From Anthocerotibacter panamensis C109 (GTDB taxonomy: Bacteria > Cyanobacteriota > Cyanobacteriia > Gloeobacterales > Anthocerotibacteraceae): a stretch of DNA of 64,000 nt. The notes beneath the pieces are model-generated. The model was not told the origin of the DNA. It made no database searches and saw only the letters and a list, made by a program, of their open reading frames with translations. The position numbers and the translations under genes are program-made. Of this stretch, positions 46,000 through 54,004 are shown piece by piece (position 1 is the stretch's first letter; each line of letters begins with the position of its first letter). The stretch is taken from the NCBI RefSeq assembly GCF_018389385.1, contig NZ_CP062698.1, positions 2,545,501 through 2,609,500 on the forward strand, given 5' to 3'.

Positions 46000-47115
46000 T
46001 TGCTCTATCGCCGTTTTGGTAAGACGAACCTGAACCTGTCCGTTTTCAGCCTCGGGTGTATGCGCTTCCTAAGCTCAGAGGAAAATGCTATCGCCACGGT
46101 GCAGAAGGCGATTTCCCTGGGCATCAACCATCTGGAGACCGCACGCGGCTACGGCGACAGTGAGAAATTTCTGGGAGCAGCGCTCAGGAGCGGGCCATAC
46201 CGCGACAAGGTCTACATCACCACCAAGATCACACCGACGGTGGACATGCGCCGCCAGATCGAGGAATCCCTCAGCCGCATGGGTATCAGCTATCTCGACA
46301 ACTTCGATATCCACGGCATCAACACCCCCGAGATCCTGGCTCAGGTGCTCAAAAAAGACGGTTTTATGAAGGCTGTAACCCAGGCGATGGACGAGGGGCT
46401 GATTCGCCATTTGGGGTTCTCGACCCACGCGCCCTTAGACGTCCTGCTCGCTACGATCCAGACCGAAATGTTTGAATCGGTCAATCTGCACTATTACTAC
46501 TTCAACCAGCGCAACGCCCCCGCAGTTGCCCTCGCCCACAGTCTAGAGATGGGCGTCTTTATCATCTCGCCTACCGATAAAGGCGGGCAACTCTTCCAGC
46601 CGTCTAAAACCCTGGTGGATCTTACATCCCCCTACCGACCCATGGATATCAACGCCCGCTTCCTGCTCAGTGACCCCAGGATACACACCCTTTCGCTGGG
46701 GGCCGCCAATCCTCAAGAGTTGGACGACAATCTAGCGATGTGCGACGAGGGCGGGCCCTTGACGCCCCAAGAAGCCGAAATCCTCCACCGCCTCGACCAG
46801 CAATACCTCCAGCTCAAGCCCAACCTCTGCGAACAGTGCAACCTCTGCCTGCCCTGCCCGGAGAACATCAATATTCCTGAAGTTTTGCGCCTCAGAAATC
46901 TTGCTCTGGGCTTTGACATGATGGAATTCGGAAAGTACCGCTACGGCATGTTCGAGAAGGCGGGGCATTGGTTTCCCGGTACGCTGGCGAGTAACTGCAC
47001 CGACTGCGGCGACTGTCTACCTCGCTGCCCGGTCGCCCTCAATATCCCAGCCCTCTTGGACGAAACCCACCAACTCCTCGGCGGGACCGACCGCAAACGG
47101 CTTTGGGGCGATTAG
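46000..47115 (+). CDS. Aldo/keto reductase with two C-terminal 4Fe-4S clusters
   Basis: The 371-residue protein has an N-terminal aldo/keto reductase barrel (LYRRFGKTNLNLSVFSLGCM, then NHLETARGYGDSEKFLG with the catalytic tyrosine). Residues from about 270 on hold the ferredoxin-like extension: CEQCNLCLPCP and CTDCGDCLPRCP, each able to bind [4Fe-4S]. The TTG start at 46000 is preceded by TCTGGAG at a proper distance. Such fusions occur widely in bacteria; the redox partner is unknown. Intact catalytic residues suggest it can reduce or oxidise a carbonyl compound. Confidence 0.9.
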   Translation: MLYRRFGKTNLNLSVFSLGCMRFLSSEENAIATVQKAISLGINHLETARGYGDSEKFLGAALRSGPYRDKVYITTKITPTVDMRRQIEESLSRMGISYLDNFDIHGINTPEILAQVLKKDGFMKAVTQAMDEGLIRHLGFSTHAPLDVLLATIQTEMFESVNLHYYYFNQRNAPAVALAHSLEMGVFIISPTDKGGQLFQPSKTLVDLTSPYRPMDINARFLLSDPRIHTLSLGAANPQELDDNLAMCDEGGPLTPQEAEILHRLDQQYLQLKPNLCEQCNLCLPCPENINIPEVLRLRNLALGFDMMEFGKYRYGMFEKAGHWFPGTLASNCTDCGDCLPRCPVALNIPALLDETHQLLGGTDRKRLWGD

Positions 47116-47186
47116 AGTTTGACCGTCACTGGTATTCAGGGTAGAGAAAGTCGGTCGCTCTACTGTTACTTCCACCCAATAAATGG

Positions 47187-47406
47187 GGCCGTCTTACCGG
47201 AGGACTCGGGGCCGTAAATTTCGATGACGCGCCCCCGTGGTATCCCCACCCAAGGCCACATCCAAGGTCAGCGAACCGCTCGGCACGGTCTCGACGCGCA
47301 TTTGGACGTTCTCACCCAAGCGCATGATCGACCCTTCGCCAAAGGTCTTTTTGATCTGCCCCAACACGGCCTAGAGCGCTTTTTGCTTCTCACTTTGCTT
47401 GTCGTC
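47187..47406 (-). pseudogene. recA: recA 5' fragment (broken)
   Basis: Reading the minus strand gives DDKQSEKQKAL, a TAG stop (47373-47371), [19 protein letters not shown], then [18 protein letters not shown] and VALGG. A frame change in the run of four G at 47247-47244 then continues as [19 protein letters not shown]. This is the RecA N-terminus up to Walker A. It has a nonsense codon where RecA normally has glutamate, one frameshift, and no continuation after the P-loop. The frame upstream of 47406 is open but not RecA-like. It cannot make RecA. Confidence 0.88.
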
Positions 47407-47601
47407 TAATGCTGCTGCCGCGTGCCATAGTGCGTCGCCCTTGAATCCGTTAATCGATATGCAACCTAACACTCCTGGGATTTTTCTCTGGCGCGGGTCG
47501 TCCGTGGTGCCAAACACATCGTCCCTTGCCATAGCCGCCCTGATGTATTCCTGCTGCTACGAGAAGGGAGCTTGCTCACTCAAGTCCACTGTGTTTTGCT
47601 A

Positions 47602-47988
47602 TCACTCCTCAAAGTAATCGTTGTCTACCTTGGGAACCTTGGCTACGCGGTGGGTCACGCCCACTCCATACTCAATGAGGAGTTGTGCAAGTTTTTCACC
47701 ATCGATCAGCACGACTTTTTCCACTGAATTGGCAAACTCAATGGCATATTTTGTAAAGGTTGAAGTAGTTATGAATACACCTTTATTGGCTTTTCGACCT
47801 GCTAGCGCTCCATAAAAAGCTTGTACGGCTTCACGACTAATCGAGCCTTGCCATCGTTTGGCTTGTACAAAGACTTTCTCTAAACCTAATCGGTCCAAGG
47901 AGATAATCCCGTCAATTCCACCATCTCCCGATCTACCTACATGCTGAAGGTCTGCACGGCTAATCCCGTACCCCATCGCATGAAGCAA
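47602..47988 (-). pseudogene. Mrr-type restriction endonuclease catalytic-domain fragment
   Basis: The 128-residue frame holds the Mrr_cat core of type IV/Mrr endonucleases: VGRSGDGGIDGII with the catalytic aspartate, VFVQAKRWQGSISREAVQAF with the Q-x-K motif, and KGVFITTSTFTKYAIEFA. Full Mrr proteins have about 300 residues, with a winged-helix N-terminal domain; here a stop sits about 26 codons before the listed TTG start and no good start lies between. It is probably the remnant of a larger gene, or a minimal stand-alone Mrr domain. It sits between the recA fragment and the CRISPR operon. Confidence 0.7.
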
Positions 47989-48602
47989 ATCAAGGACAAG
48001 CTTATCAAGGGCAAGCTTGTCAAAGTGATTGATTCCAACTAAGCTGATTTAAATAAAAAAGGGGCAAAGGTTGCCTCTTTCAATCGCTGATTGTCTCTAC
48101 GTGGATTTTAAGAGACTAATCAAAGATAAGATAGGAACCAATTCATTGCGTCTTCAACTAATCGCTCTTAATTGAGCATGTCTTTTTAAATTATAGCAAC
48201 CTAATAGCGTTGCCGATCCAAGCAATTTCTGTATTAATTATCTTCTTACGTTAGAACCTGTCCAGCTAAGCACTCTCTGTTAGCTTAATCATTTGCTAGG
48301 TTAAGCCCGTACGCTAAATGCTGAAGTTAAGACAGAGACATAGTAAATATCTCACCTTTGAAAGCCAAACTTCCTTGCTACTGTAGCTGTACATCTAATG
48401 GTTAGAACGCTCTGCTCACGAGTGGGATGTTCGTATATGAGCCAATTAAGGGTCGATGTCGCTGGCTGCTCAACTCAACAATCTCACCATTCTTTCAGCG
48501 ATACTGAACCGCCCAGCTACTGACGTGCCTTTCTTTGATTTCTGCCCGGGTCTGATACCCGTCTGTCGTTCGCATTAACTTCATATATCAACTAGGATCG
48601 AC
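47989..48602. other. AT-rich intergenic region upstream of the CRISPR effector operon
   Basis: About 600 bases hold no recognisable gene. At 47991-48022 two related segments read AAGCTTGTCCTTGAT and AAGCTTGCCCTTGAT on the minus strand, a small direct repeat inside the upstream end of the Mrr fragment frame. The region must include the promoter of the cas10 operon. No unambiguous hexamers were found. A stretch near 48395-48430 superficially resembles a tRNA D-arm but does not fold into a full tRNA. Confidence 0.4.
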
Positions 48603-50213
48603 ATGATAGGCTTATGGCTAAGCAGTAAGTACACTCCAGAGAAGTTCCCGATGGTCCGTTATACAGCGATCACTTTTGCCCCAGTCCAGGGTTTTATCGA
48701 GAAATCTCGTAAGTTGAGAGATTTATTCGGTGCGTCGTTGGTTTTGTCCTATTTGAGCTTCCAGATTGTGCAAGAGGTTGAGCGTGAGCAGATAGGGCAA
48801 GTTATCTCCCCTGGAGGGGTTAACATCCAAAAGGGTATGCCCAATCGCTTGTTAGTGAAGGGCGAAGTACCTGAGCACGAAGTCCAGAAAATGCTCTCGG
48901 CGAGTTGGTGGAGGATTTTAGAGCAATGCCGAACCTGGATCGAGGGGCATGTCCCGGATGAATACCACTGGGAGGAAGAGTGGAAAAACTGGGGGCATCA
49001 CGCCTGGGAAATTTTTTGTGGACATGGGGACACGATTGCTGAAGCGATGAATGATCTGGAGACGCGCAAACTCCGGCGGCAGTGGACGGCGTTGAACTGG
49101 ACTGGGGAGAGTTCGAGTATCACCGGGGCTGATGCGGTGGCATGGCCGGGATTGGGTAAAAAAGTTGACCCCCGAGAGCGCAACTATACCCAAGAAAAAA
49201 GACTTATCAGAGCCTATTACGAGCGTTTAGCGGCTGCACTGGAGGAGACAACACATGATGTTCAAGGAAAGTTCCTTTCGCCAGAAGAGCAGTTGAGTAT
49301 TCCTGAATTGGTGAAGCGTTTGGTGACGCGTGAGCAGGATATCGCGCGTGCCTTGAAAATGGAAACTTTAACCAAGAGTTTCACAGATATCTACCGCAGA
49401 CCAGAGAAGGGGAGCACGGATGAAGGGCGTTGGACGGGTTGGTTTATGGGGGATGGCGATAGAGTTGGTGAGCATCTCACGAAATTAGCTGAGCAGCAGG
49501 ATGGAGAGGCCAAGCTTAGGGAATTTAGTGTGGCGATGCGGAAGTGGGGGAAAAAGTTTACTGATCGCTTCTCCAGTGACTTAGGTCGGGTCGTCTATGC
49601 GGGGGGCGATGACTTTTTGGGGGTGCTCTATCGCCCACAGGACAAGGAATCTCTAACTAAAGAGGATGTCTTGGCTTGGTTGTTGGGATTTGCTGAAAAA
49701 TGGGGTGAACACGGACAAAAAAGAGTTGACGACAAACCGCTCACAGTGAGTATGGGTTTTGTTTGGGTTGCGCCACGGGTGCCACAGCGCGATGTGCTAC
49801 AGCATTGTCGGGAGGCTGAGAAGCGCTCCAAAAGTCTGGGTCGTGACCGGGTGACGCTGCGGGTCGTCTTCAACAGCGGTCAGTATGTCCAGTGGACTTG
49901 CCCTTGGGGGTATCTGCCGATTTTGAACCAATATCGGGACCGGGCGGGGGTGCAGCGCGGTAAGGATGCCAACTGGAGCCATGTCTATAAAGACCTAGCG
50001 CAACTAAAGGCTCGCCACGGGATTGTTTTGGATGAAACAGCGACGGATGACCGGGTAGCCCTGGCCCTTTTTGGTATCTATTTCGGGAAGGAACAGCGGG
50101 AATATCTCTCACGAGAACGAGAAGAGCTGGTTGGTTCTAGTAAGCCTGGGGCTATGAATGAATGGATTAATGACCTGATTCAAGTGGGGTGGCAGTTATG
50201 TTCCAGTACCTGA
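48603..50213 (+). CDS. cas10: Type III-B Cas10/Cmr2, HD-less
   Basis: Cas10 is the large subunit that, when target RNA binds, makes cyclic oligoadenylate. The N-terminus (YTAITFAPVQGFIEKSRKLR) begins directly at the first Palm domain, so the N-terminal HD nuclease domain is missing; the 536 residues are short for Cas10. A first Palm-type acidic motif is GWFMGDGDRVGEH (about residue 279) and the catalytic GGDD lies at about 334-337 within YAGGDDFLG, intact. ATG 48603 has AGGA just upstream, but ATG 48651 fits homologues better. It overlaps cmr3. Synthase activity is expected; target-DNA cleavage is not. Confidence 0.93.
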   Translation: MIGLWLSSKYTPEKFPMVRYTAITFAPVQGFIEKSRKLRDLFGASLVLSYLSFQIVQEVEREQIGQVISPGGVNIQKGMPNRLLVKGEVPEHEVQKMLSASWWRILEQCRTWIEGHVPDEYHWEEEWKNWGHHAWEIFCGHGDTIAEAMNDLETRKLRRQWTALNWTGESSSITGADAVAWPGLGKKVDPRERNYTQEKRLIRAYYERLAAALEETTHDVQGKFLSPEEQLSIPELVKRLVTREQDIARALKMETLTKSFTDIYRRPEKGSTDEGRWTGWFMGDGDRVGEHLTKLAEQQDGEAKLREFSVAMRKWGKKFTDRFSSDLGRVVYAGGDDFLGVLYRPQDKESLTKEDVLAWLLGFAEKWGEHGQKRVDDKPLTVSMGFVWVAPRVPQRDVLQHCREAEKRSKSLGRDRVTLRVVFNSGQYVQWTCPWGYLPILNQYRDRAGVQRGKDANWSHVYKDLAQLKARHGIVLDETATDDRVALALFGIYFGKEQREYLSREREELVGSSKPGAMNEWINDLIQVGWQLCSST

Positions 50214-51193
50214 TCACGGTGAACCCGCTGGGGTTGCTCTATGGCAGCGCGGGGCCGTTTCTATCACCTGAGAATTTAGTGGGTCGTTCTGGGGCTAAGT
50301 TTCCCCCGGAAGCAGCAACGTTGTCGGGGTTGTACTTCCGGGACTTAGAAGAATCCCGGCGAGGGGAATTTAGAGATCTAGTCCTGGCGGGGCCGTTTTG
50401 GGCTGAGGCTTGGGCTGAGGCTGATGAACCAAAACGTTTTTATGTGCCCATTCCCCGGTCCAAGATTATTGGTAAAGAGGCTGTGGATGAGTGGCGCTTG
50501 GGCACGGGGGGGTGGGAGCGCTCTACCCGTGACCTGACTCCAGATTTTCACTGGCAGTCGATTCATGAGTGGAATAAGCCTGCGGATGTTCTTCGTTCTA
50601 ATCAAGGTGCCGTTGCTGAAGCTCCTTGGAAATTTATTCCCATGCTGCATCCCCGTCTGAAAGCGGACGAACGCACGGTGGTAGAGGGGGATCTATTTCT
50701 GGAAAATGCTGTGCAGATGAAGGAGGGCTACTGTCTGGTTTATCTGGCAACCCACCCGCTCCCGGAAGGCTGGTATCGCTTTGGGGGTGAGAACCATATT
50801 GCGGAGGTGGGCTGCCAACCGCTGGGGAGGCAATTGCTGAAGCTTTTGAGGCAACCGGTTGGGCGGAGTTTTGCTTTAATCACACCGGGCGTCTGGGGAT
50901 CTAACCGCTTCTCCTACCGCCATCCGCAACATCCCGATTTCCCAGAAGTTCAACATCTTTTGACTGAAAAGCCTGTGCCTTATCGCTATCACTTGGGGAA
51001 AAAATTGAGCCGGGGGCGCTACGCTGTGCCCGCTGGCAGTGTCTATGTCTTGGACCGGCCTATTGAAAAGCCCTGGTTCGATTGGGCGGAGGAATGGTTT
51101 CCGAAGGAAGGCCGCTGTCTCCGAAGTTGGGGGTGTGGTCTTGCGCTACCGCTAGAAATTCCAGGATTGTCGTCTATTGAAGGAGTTGCTTAA
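50198..51193 (+). CDS. cmr3: Cmr3 (Cas5-group RAMP)
   Basis: About 331 residues from ATG 50198 (the upstream GTG at 50189 is in frame). It starts MFQYLITVNPLGLLYGSAGP and has the Cmr3 features SGAKFPPEAATLSGLYF, a glycine-rich loop LGKKLSRGRYAVPAGSVYVL, and ITPGVWGSNRF. Cmr3 sits at the foot of the complex and grips the 5' handle of the crRNA. It overlaps the end of cas10 by 16 bases, and its stop overlaps the cmr4 start (TAATG). A Csm4-type assignment is less likely because of the Cmr2-type Cas10. Confidence 0.87.
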   Translation: MFQYLITVNPLGLLYGSAGPFLSPENLVGRSGAKFPPEAATLSGLYFRDLEESRRGEFRDLVLAGPFWAEAWAEADEPKRFYVPIPRSKIIGKEAVDEWRLGTGGWERSTRDLTPDFHWQSIHEWNKPADVLRSNQGAVAEAPWKFIPMLHPRLKADERTVVEGDLFLENAVQMKEGYCLVYLATHPLPEGWYRFGGENHIAEVGCQPLGRQLLKLLRQPVGRSFALITPGVWGSNRFSYRHPQHPDFPEVQHLLTEKPVPYRYHLGKKLSRGRYAVPAGSVYVLDRPIEKPWFDWAEEWFPKEGRCLRSWGCGLALPLEIPGLSSIEGVA

Positions 51194-51996
51194 TGTACCA
51201 AAAAGCTTATGGTTTGATCGAGACGCTTGCTCCTCTTCATGTGGGGGCTACAGCGGGTGAGGAGAGTGGAAATCTCAATCTCATTTTCCGGGACCAGTTT
51301 ACGCGGACGGGCATTGTTCCCGGTAGTTCGATCCGCGGGCGTTTTCGCTCCGAGATGTACCATGCGGATGCAAACGAGACCAACTATTGGTATGGTCATG
51401 AGTCTGTTACGGGTCAAGAGAACAGCACTACGGAATCCCTAGTCAAGTTTGAATATGCCTCGATAGTCTGGTTGCCGGTCTTTTGTCCGGGGCAACCGAT
51501 TGTTTGGGTGAGTTGTCCGAGGTTATTGAAGCGCTACAAGCGGATTGCTGGTGTTGAAGGGGCTGTTCCAGATCCTTATACGGGGTCGAGCAATCTACAA
51601 GGGCGGGAGAGTGGCGGTCAGCGGACGCTCTTTTTTAACTTGGGCTTTTTGACGATTCATAAAGTACAAGATTTCACGGGTTGGTTCCCAGACGGGATAC
51701 AACAACCGGCGGTGGTCGTGGATGACAGTGATATAGGCATGATTCATGATATGGCACTCTATCGTCAGAGTCGGGTGGCTCTCAATAAAGAGGAAAAGAA
51801 AGTTAGCGAAGGTGCTTTCTTTAATACGGAAGCTTTACCGGAAGGAACGTTGATGGTTTTTCCGATTGCGCTACGCAAGGAAGATAAGGGTGCAACGTGG
51901 AATCCCTTTGATGATGGCAAGGAAGCAGAGCTATACCTCGGAGGGTTGGAATCTATTGGTTTTGGACATTGCCGTATTACGTTACGAGGGATTTAG
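51193..51996 (+). CDS. cmr4: Cmr4 (Cas7 backbone), catalytic aspartate apparently lost
   Basis: Cmr4 forms the helical backbone and normally cuts target RNA every six bases. The 267-residue protein reads TLAPLHVGATAGEESGN near residue 11 and TRTGIVPGSSIRGRFRSE at 37-54, the RAMP core. In Cmr4/Csm3 relatives the catalytic aspartate lies five residues before the basic residue of the R/K-E/D pair (D-x-P-x-x-R/K). The ungapped alignment to the PGSS motif puts Leu28 there, with Asn29 next, in GNLNLIFRD. If correct, the backbone binds but does not cut RNA. The start overlaps the cmr3 stop. Confidence 0.85.
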   Translation: MYQKAYGLIETLAPLHVGATAGEESGNLNLIFRDQFTRTGIVPGSSIRGRFRSEMYHADANETNYWYGHESVTGQENSTTESLVKFEYASIVWLPVFCPGQPIVWVSCPRLLKRYKRIAGVEGAVPDPYTGSSNLQGRESGGQRTLFFNLGFLTIHKVQDFTGWFPDGIQQPAVVVDDSDIGMIHDMALYRQSRVALNKEEKKVSEGAFFNTEALPEGTLMVFPIALRKEDKGATWNPFDDGKEAELYLGGLESIGFGHCRITLRGI

Positions 51997-51998
51997 TC

Positions 51999-52391
51999 AT
52001 GACTTGGCAATCGTACCAATTGGACCGCAAAGCGCAAAAGCTTGTTCTCAACTATCGCGATGATAAAGATGTTTTGAACCAAGCGCATAAAATGCGGATG
52101 ACGGCTCCTTATGGGCTAGAACGCTTCTGGGGAGAACGGCTCAGGCTGTCTCGGGAGCGGAATAATAAGGCTAAATACTGGGGGGATACTTGGCAGGCTT
52201 TTGTTGAGATTATGGCTGTGGCTGGCGTTGCTATTCCTAATGACAGTGTGGGCGAGCGAGAGACCACTAAAGTACAGGCCATGGCAACTAAACTATGGGC
52301 ATTGCCGCTGGAAGATCAGAAGGTTGCTCTAGCTGTATTGACGCAGTTCTGCGATTGCTTGGTTTGGTGGACGCAACGGTACAAACCATAA
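51999..52391 (+). CDS. cmr5: Cmr5-like small subunit (Cas11)
   Basis: From ATG 51999 the product has 130 residues and is almost all helical, as in the small subunits of type III complexes. Family-type segments include LERFWGERLRLSRERNNKAK, KYWGDTWQAFVEIMAVAGVA and MATKLWALPLEDQKVALAVL. Cmr5 proteins bind the target strand along the belly of the complex. Sequence similarity in this family is low, so position (directly after cmr4, 2 bases away) is part of the evidence. An upstream in-frame start at 51969 would overlap cmr4 and is less likely. Confidence 0.75.
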   Translation: MTWQSYQLDRKAQKLVLNYRDDKDVLNQAHKMRMTAPYGLERFWGERLRLSRERNNKAKYWGDTWQAFVEIMAVAGVAIPNDSVGERETTKVQAMATKLWALPLEDQKVALAVLTQFCDCLVWWTQRYKP

Positions 52392-52403
52392 GGGAGATTG
52401 ACT

Positions 52404-53996
52404 ATGACGAGTACTAAAGTTCCGCTGATGTTTCGTGCTCAGATTCAGGGGCGCTGTCAACTTCAATATCCACCAAGCAACGATGCTCAAACGTGGGCCT
52501 ATGAGTGGGTCGTCAAAGCATCTGATCAAGTTCCTCGTTTTGGGGTTGGGGTAAAGACTCGGCCTTACACCTTTAATTGGCGCTTTGTCACCAATAGTGG
52601 TCAGGATGAGGGGGTGATCCGGCCTGTGATCGGGGCTAGGGGGTGGCCTTTTTATCCGGGGGCGAGTATGAAAGGAGCCTTTCGACGCGTCTGTCCTCCT
52701 GAACTAGTCAAGTGTTACTGCGGGGATGATGAAAAGCTAAGTCCTGGTATTCTTCGCTTTCACGGTGGCTATCCGGTAGATAACCGCTGGACGGACCGCA
52801 AACGGTTGGTGGATGTGGTTCATCCTCAGGAGTCCTGGCAGATTAGGCATGAATCACACCACAGTGCATCGGCGCAGATCTCTCTGTATCAACCGACTTT
52901 GGCTTTTGGGATATCGAGTAACACTGTGCTATCTGAGGAGAAATGGGCGGAGATTTGGAATGTTTGGGAGCGGGCGCTAGGGTTGGGGTTAGGTTCGCGG
53001 GTCAGTGCGGGCTATGGTCAATTGAAGGTTAAGCATGAGAATGCTCTGCTTACGGTCAATCTCAAGGGTCAGGGTCCGGCTTCAATGCTGGTGAATAAAT
53101 CTCCTGAGTTTCGCCCCAATATGTTTAAAGCGGCGCTTCGGGGTCATACGCTCCGGTTGCTGGGTGGGCTGACGGATGCTGGGAATGCTGAAACGATCAC
53201 GAAGGAATTATGGGGCGGTTTTGCGGAGAGAAATGGCGCAATTGTCGGCAAGCTAGGTATTGCTTTTGATGCCCGCAACTTGGAATTAGATAGGCATGGG
53301 AATAATCAGCTCCCGGTCTATGAGTTGGAGCAGGGAACGCTTTCGATTTTGGCTATGAAGTCTCTTGAGGATCTGGAGCGACAACAGTTAGCCGGAGTTA
53401 CTGGGCTTTTGGTCCGGTTTACTATGCTTCTTGGTGGGTTTGGGAAGTCGTGGCGGAGGGTAGATCACCGTCTTTTCTTTAATAGTTATGCCACTCAGCC
53501 TAGAAATCCAATGATTGGTTGCCATTGGGAATTTAACAGTGTATCCAGAAATCTGTACTACCCGGTCAATGAGCTGGCTGAGGTAACTTCATATCTCAAA
53601 AAGATTAGGGGTGCCTTTAGAAGCTGGCTCAAGAGCAAAGATGTACCCATCATTCCTGAGGGGAGTAATTGGTGTGAAGCTTGGCATCCTGATCATGTTC
53701 AAGTTTGGGGAAGACTTGCCCCGAACGGTGAGAGTCAGGCGGTCAAATGGTTTCATGGTCCTTACCAAGGGGCTCAGACGATTAAGGGATCTGCTTTAGC
53801 GGGCAAAATGGGCCAAATAGGGCGGATCTGGCACCGCATGTATCCTCGAACAACCACTAATGCAAGCGGAGTTATTCAGGGTCCGAACGGCTATGTAGAG
53901 CTACTCACGATCTTCCCTGATGACTCCTCATCTACTCGTGCTTTTTTGGAGTTTTTGCAAACGAGAAGTGAATTTGAAAAGGTATGGCCTTTATAG
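52404..53996 (+). CDS. cmr6: Two-domain RAMP: Cmr6 fused to Cmr1-like domain
   Basis: About 530 residues from ATG 52404, chosen because AGGGAG lies 8 bases upstream. Domain 1 (to about 235) is Cmr6-like: ARGWPFYPGASMKGAFRRVC and the glycine-rich loop LGLGSRVSAGYGQL. Domain 2 (about 240-530) is another RAMP: MFKAALRGHTLRLLGG, then ELWGGFAERNGAIVGKLGI, LVRFTMLLGGFGKSWRR and, near the end, KWFHGPYQGAQTIKGSALAG. The last two resemble Cmr1, for which there is no separate gene. Cmr1 and Cmr6 cap the target end of the complex, so a fusion would link adjacent subunits. The second domain assignment is less certain than the first. Confidence 0.72.
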   Translation: MTSTKVPLMFRAQIQGRCQLQYPPSNDAQTWAYEWVVKASDQVPRFGVGVKTRPYTFNWRFVTNSGQDEGVIRPVIGARGWPFYPGASMKGAFRRVCPPELVKCYCGDDEKLSPGILRFHGGYPVDNRWTDRKRLVDVVHPQESWQIRHESHHSASAQISLYQPTLAFGISSNTVLSEEKWAEIWNVWERALGLGLGSRVSAGYGQLKVKHENALLTVNLKGQGPASMLVNKSPEFRPNMFKAALRGHTLRLLGGLTDAGNAETITKELWGGFAERNGAIVGKLGIAFDARNLELDRHGNNQLPVYELEQGTLSILAMKSLEDLERQQLAGVTGLLVRFTMLLGGFGKSWRRVDHRLFFNSYATQPRNPMIGCHWEFNSVSRNLYYPVNELAEVTSYLKKIRGAFRSWLKSKDVPIIPEGSNWCEAWHPDHVQVWGRLAPNGESQAVKWFHGPYQGAQTIKGSALAGKMGQIGRIWHRMYPRTTTNASGVIQGPNGYVELLTIFPDDSSSTRAFLEFLQTRSEFEKVWPL

Positions 53997-54004
53997 GAGG
54001 GGAA

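Noticed and set aside
47406-47428. recA start codon at 47428 joined to the recA fragment by a frameshift
   Set aside because: The ATG-frame peptide there does not resemble a RecA N-terminus, and the frame of the fragment itself is open further upstream with unrelated sequence, so the true 5' end cannot be fixed.
48395-48470. Possible tRNA remnant in the gap before cas10
   Set aside because: TCTAATGGTTAGAA looks like a D-arm, but no acceptor stem, anticodon loop or GGTTCGAAT-type T-loop follows in a foldable arrangement.
53984-54004. Upstream start of the CARF-HEPN gene inside cmr6
   Set aside because: An AGGAGG sits directly before ATG 54005, and the family N-terminus (TTWIVTIG) begins there.
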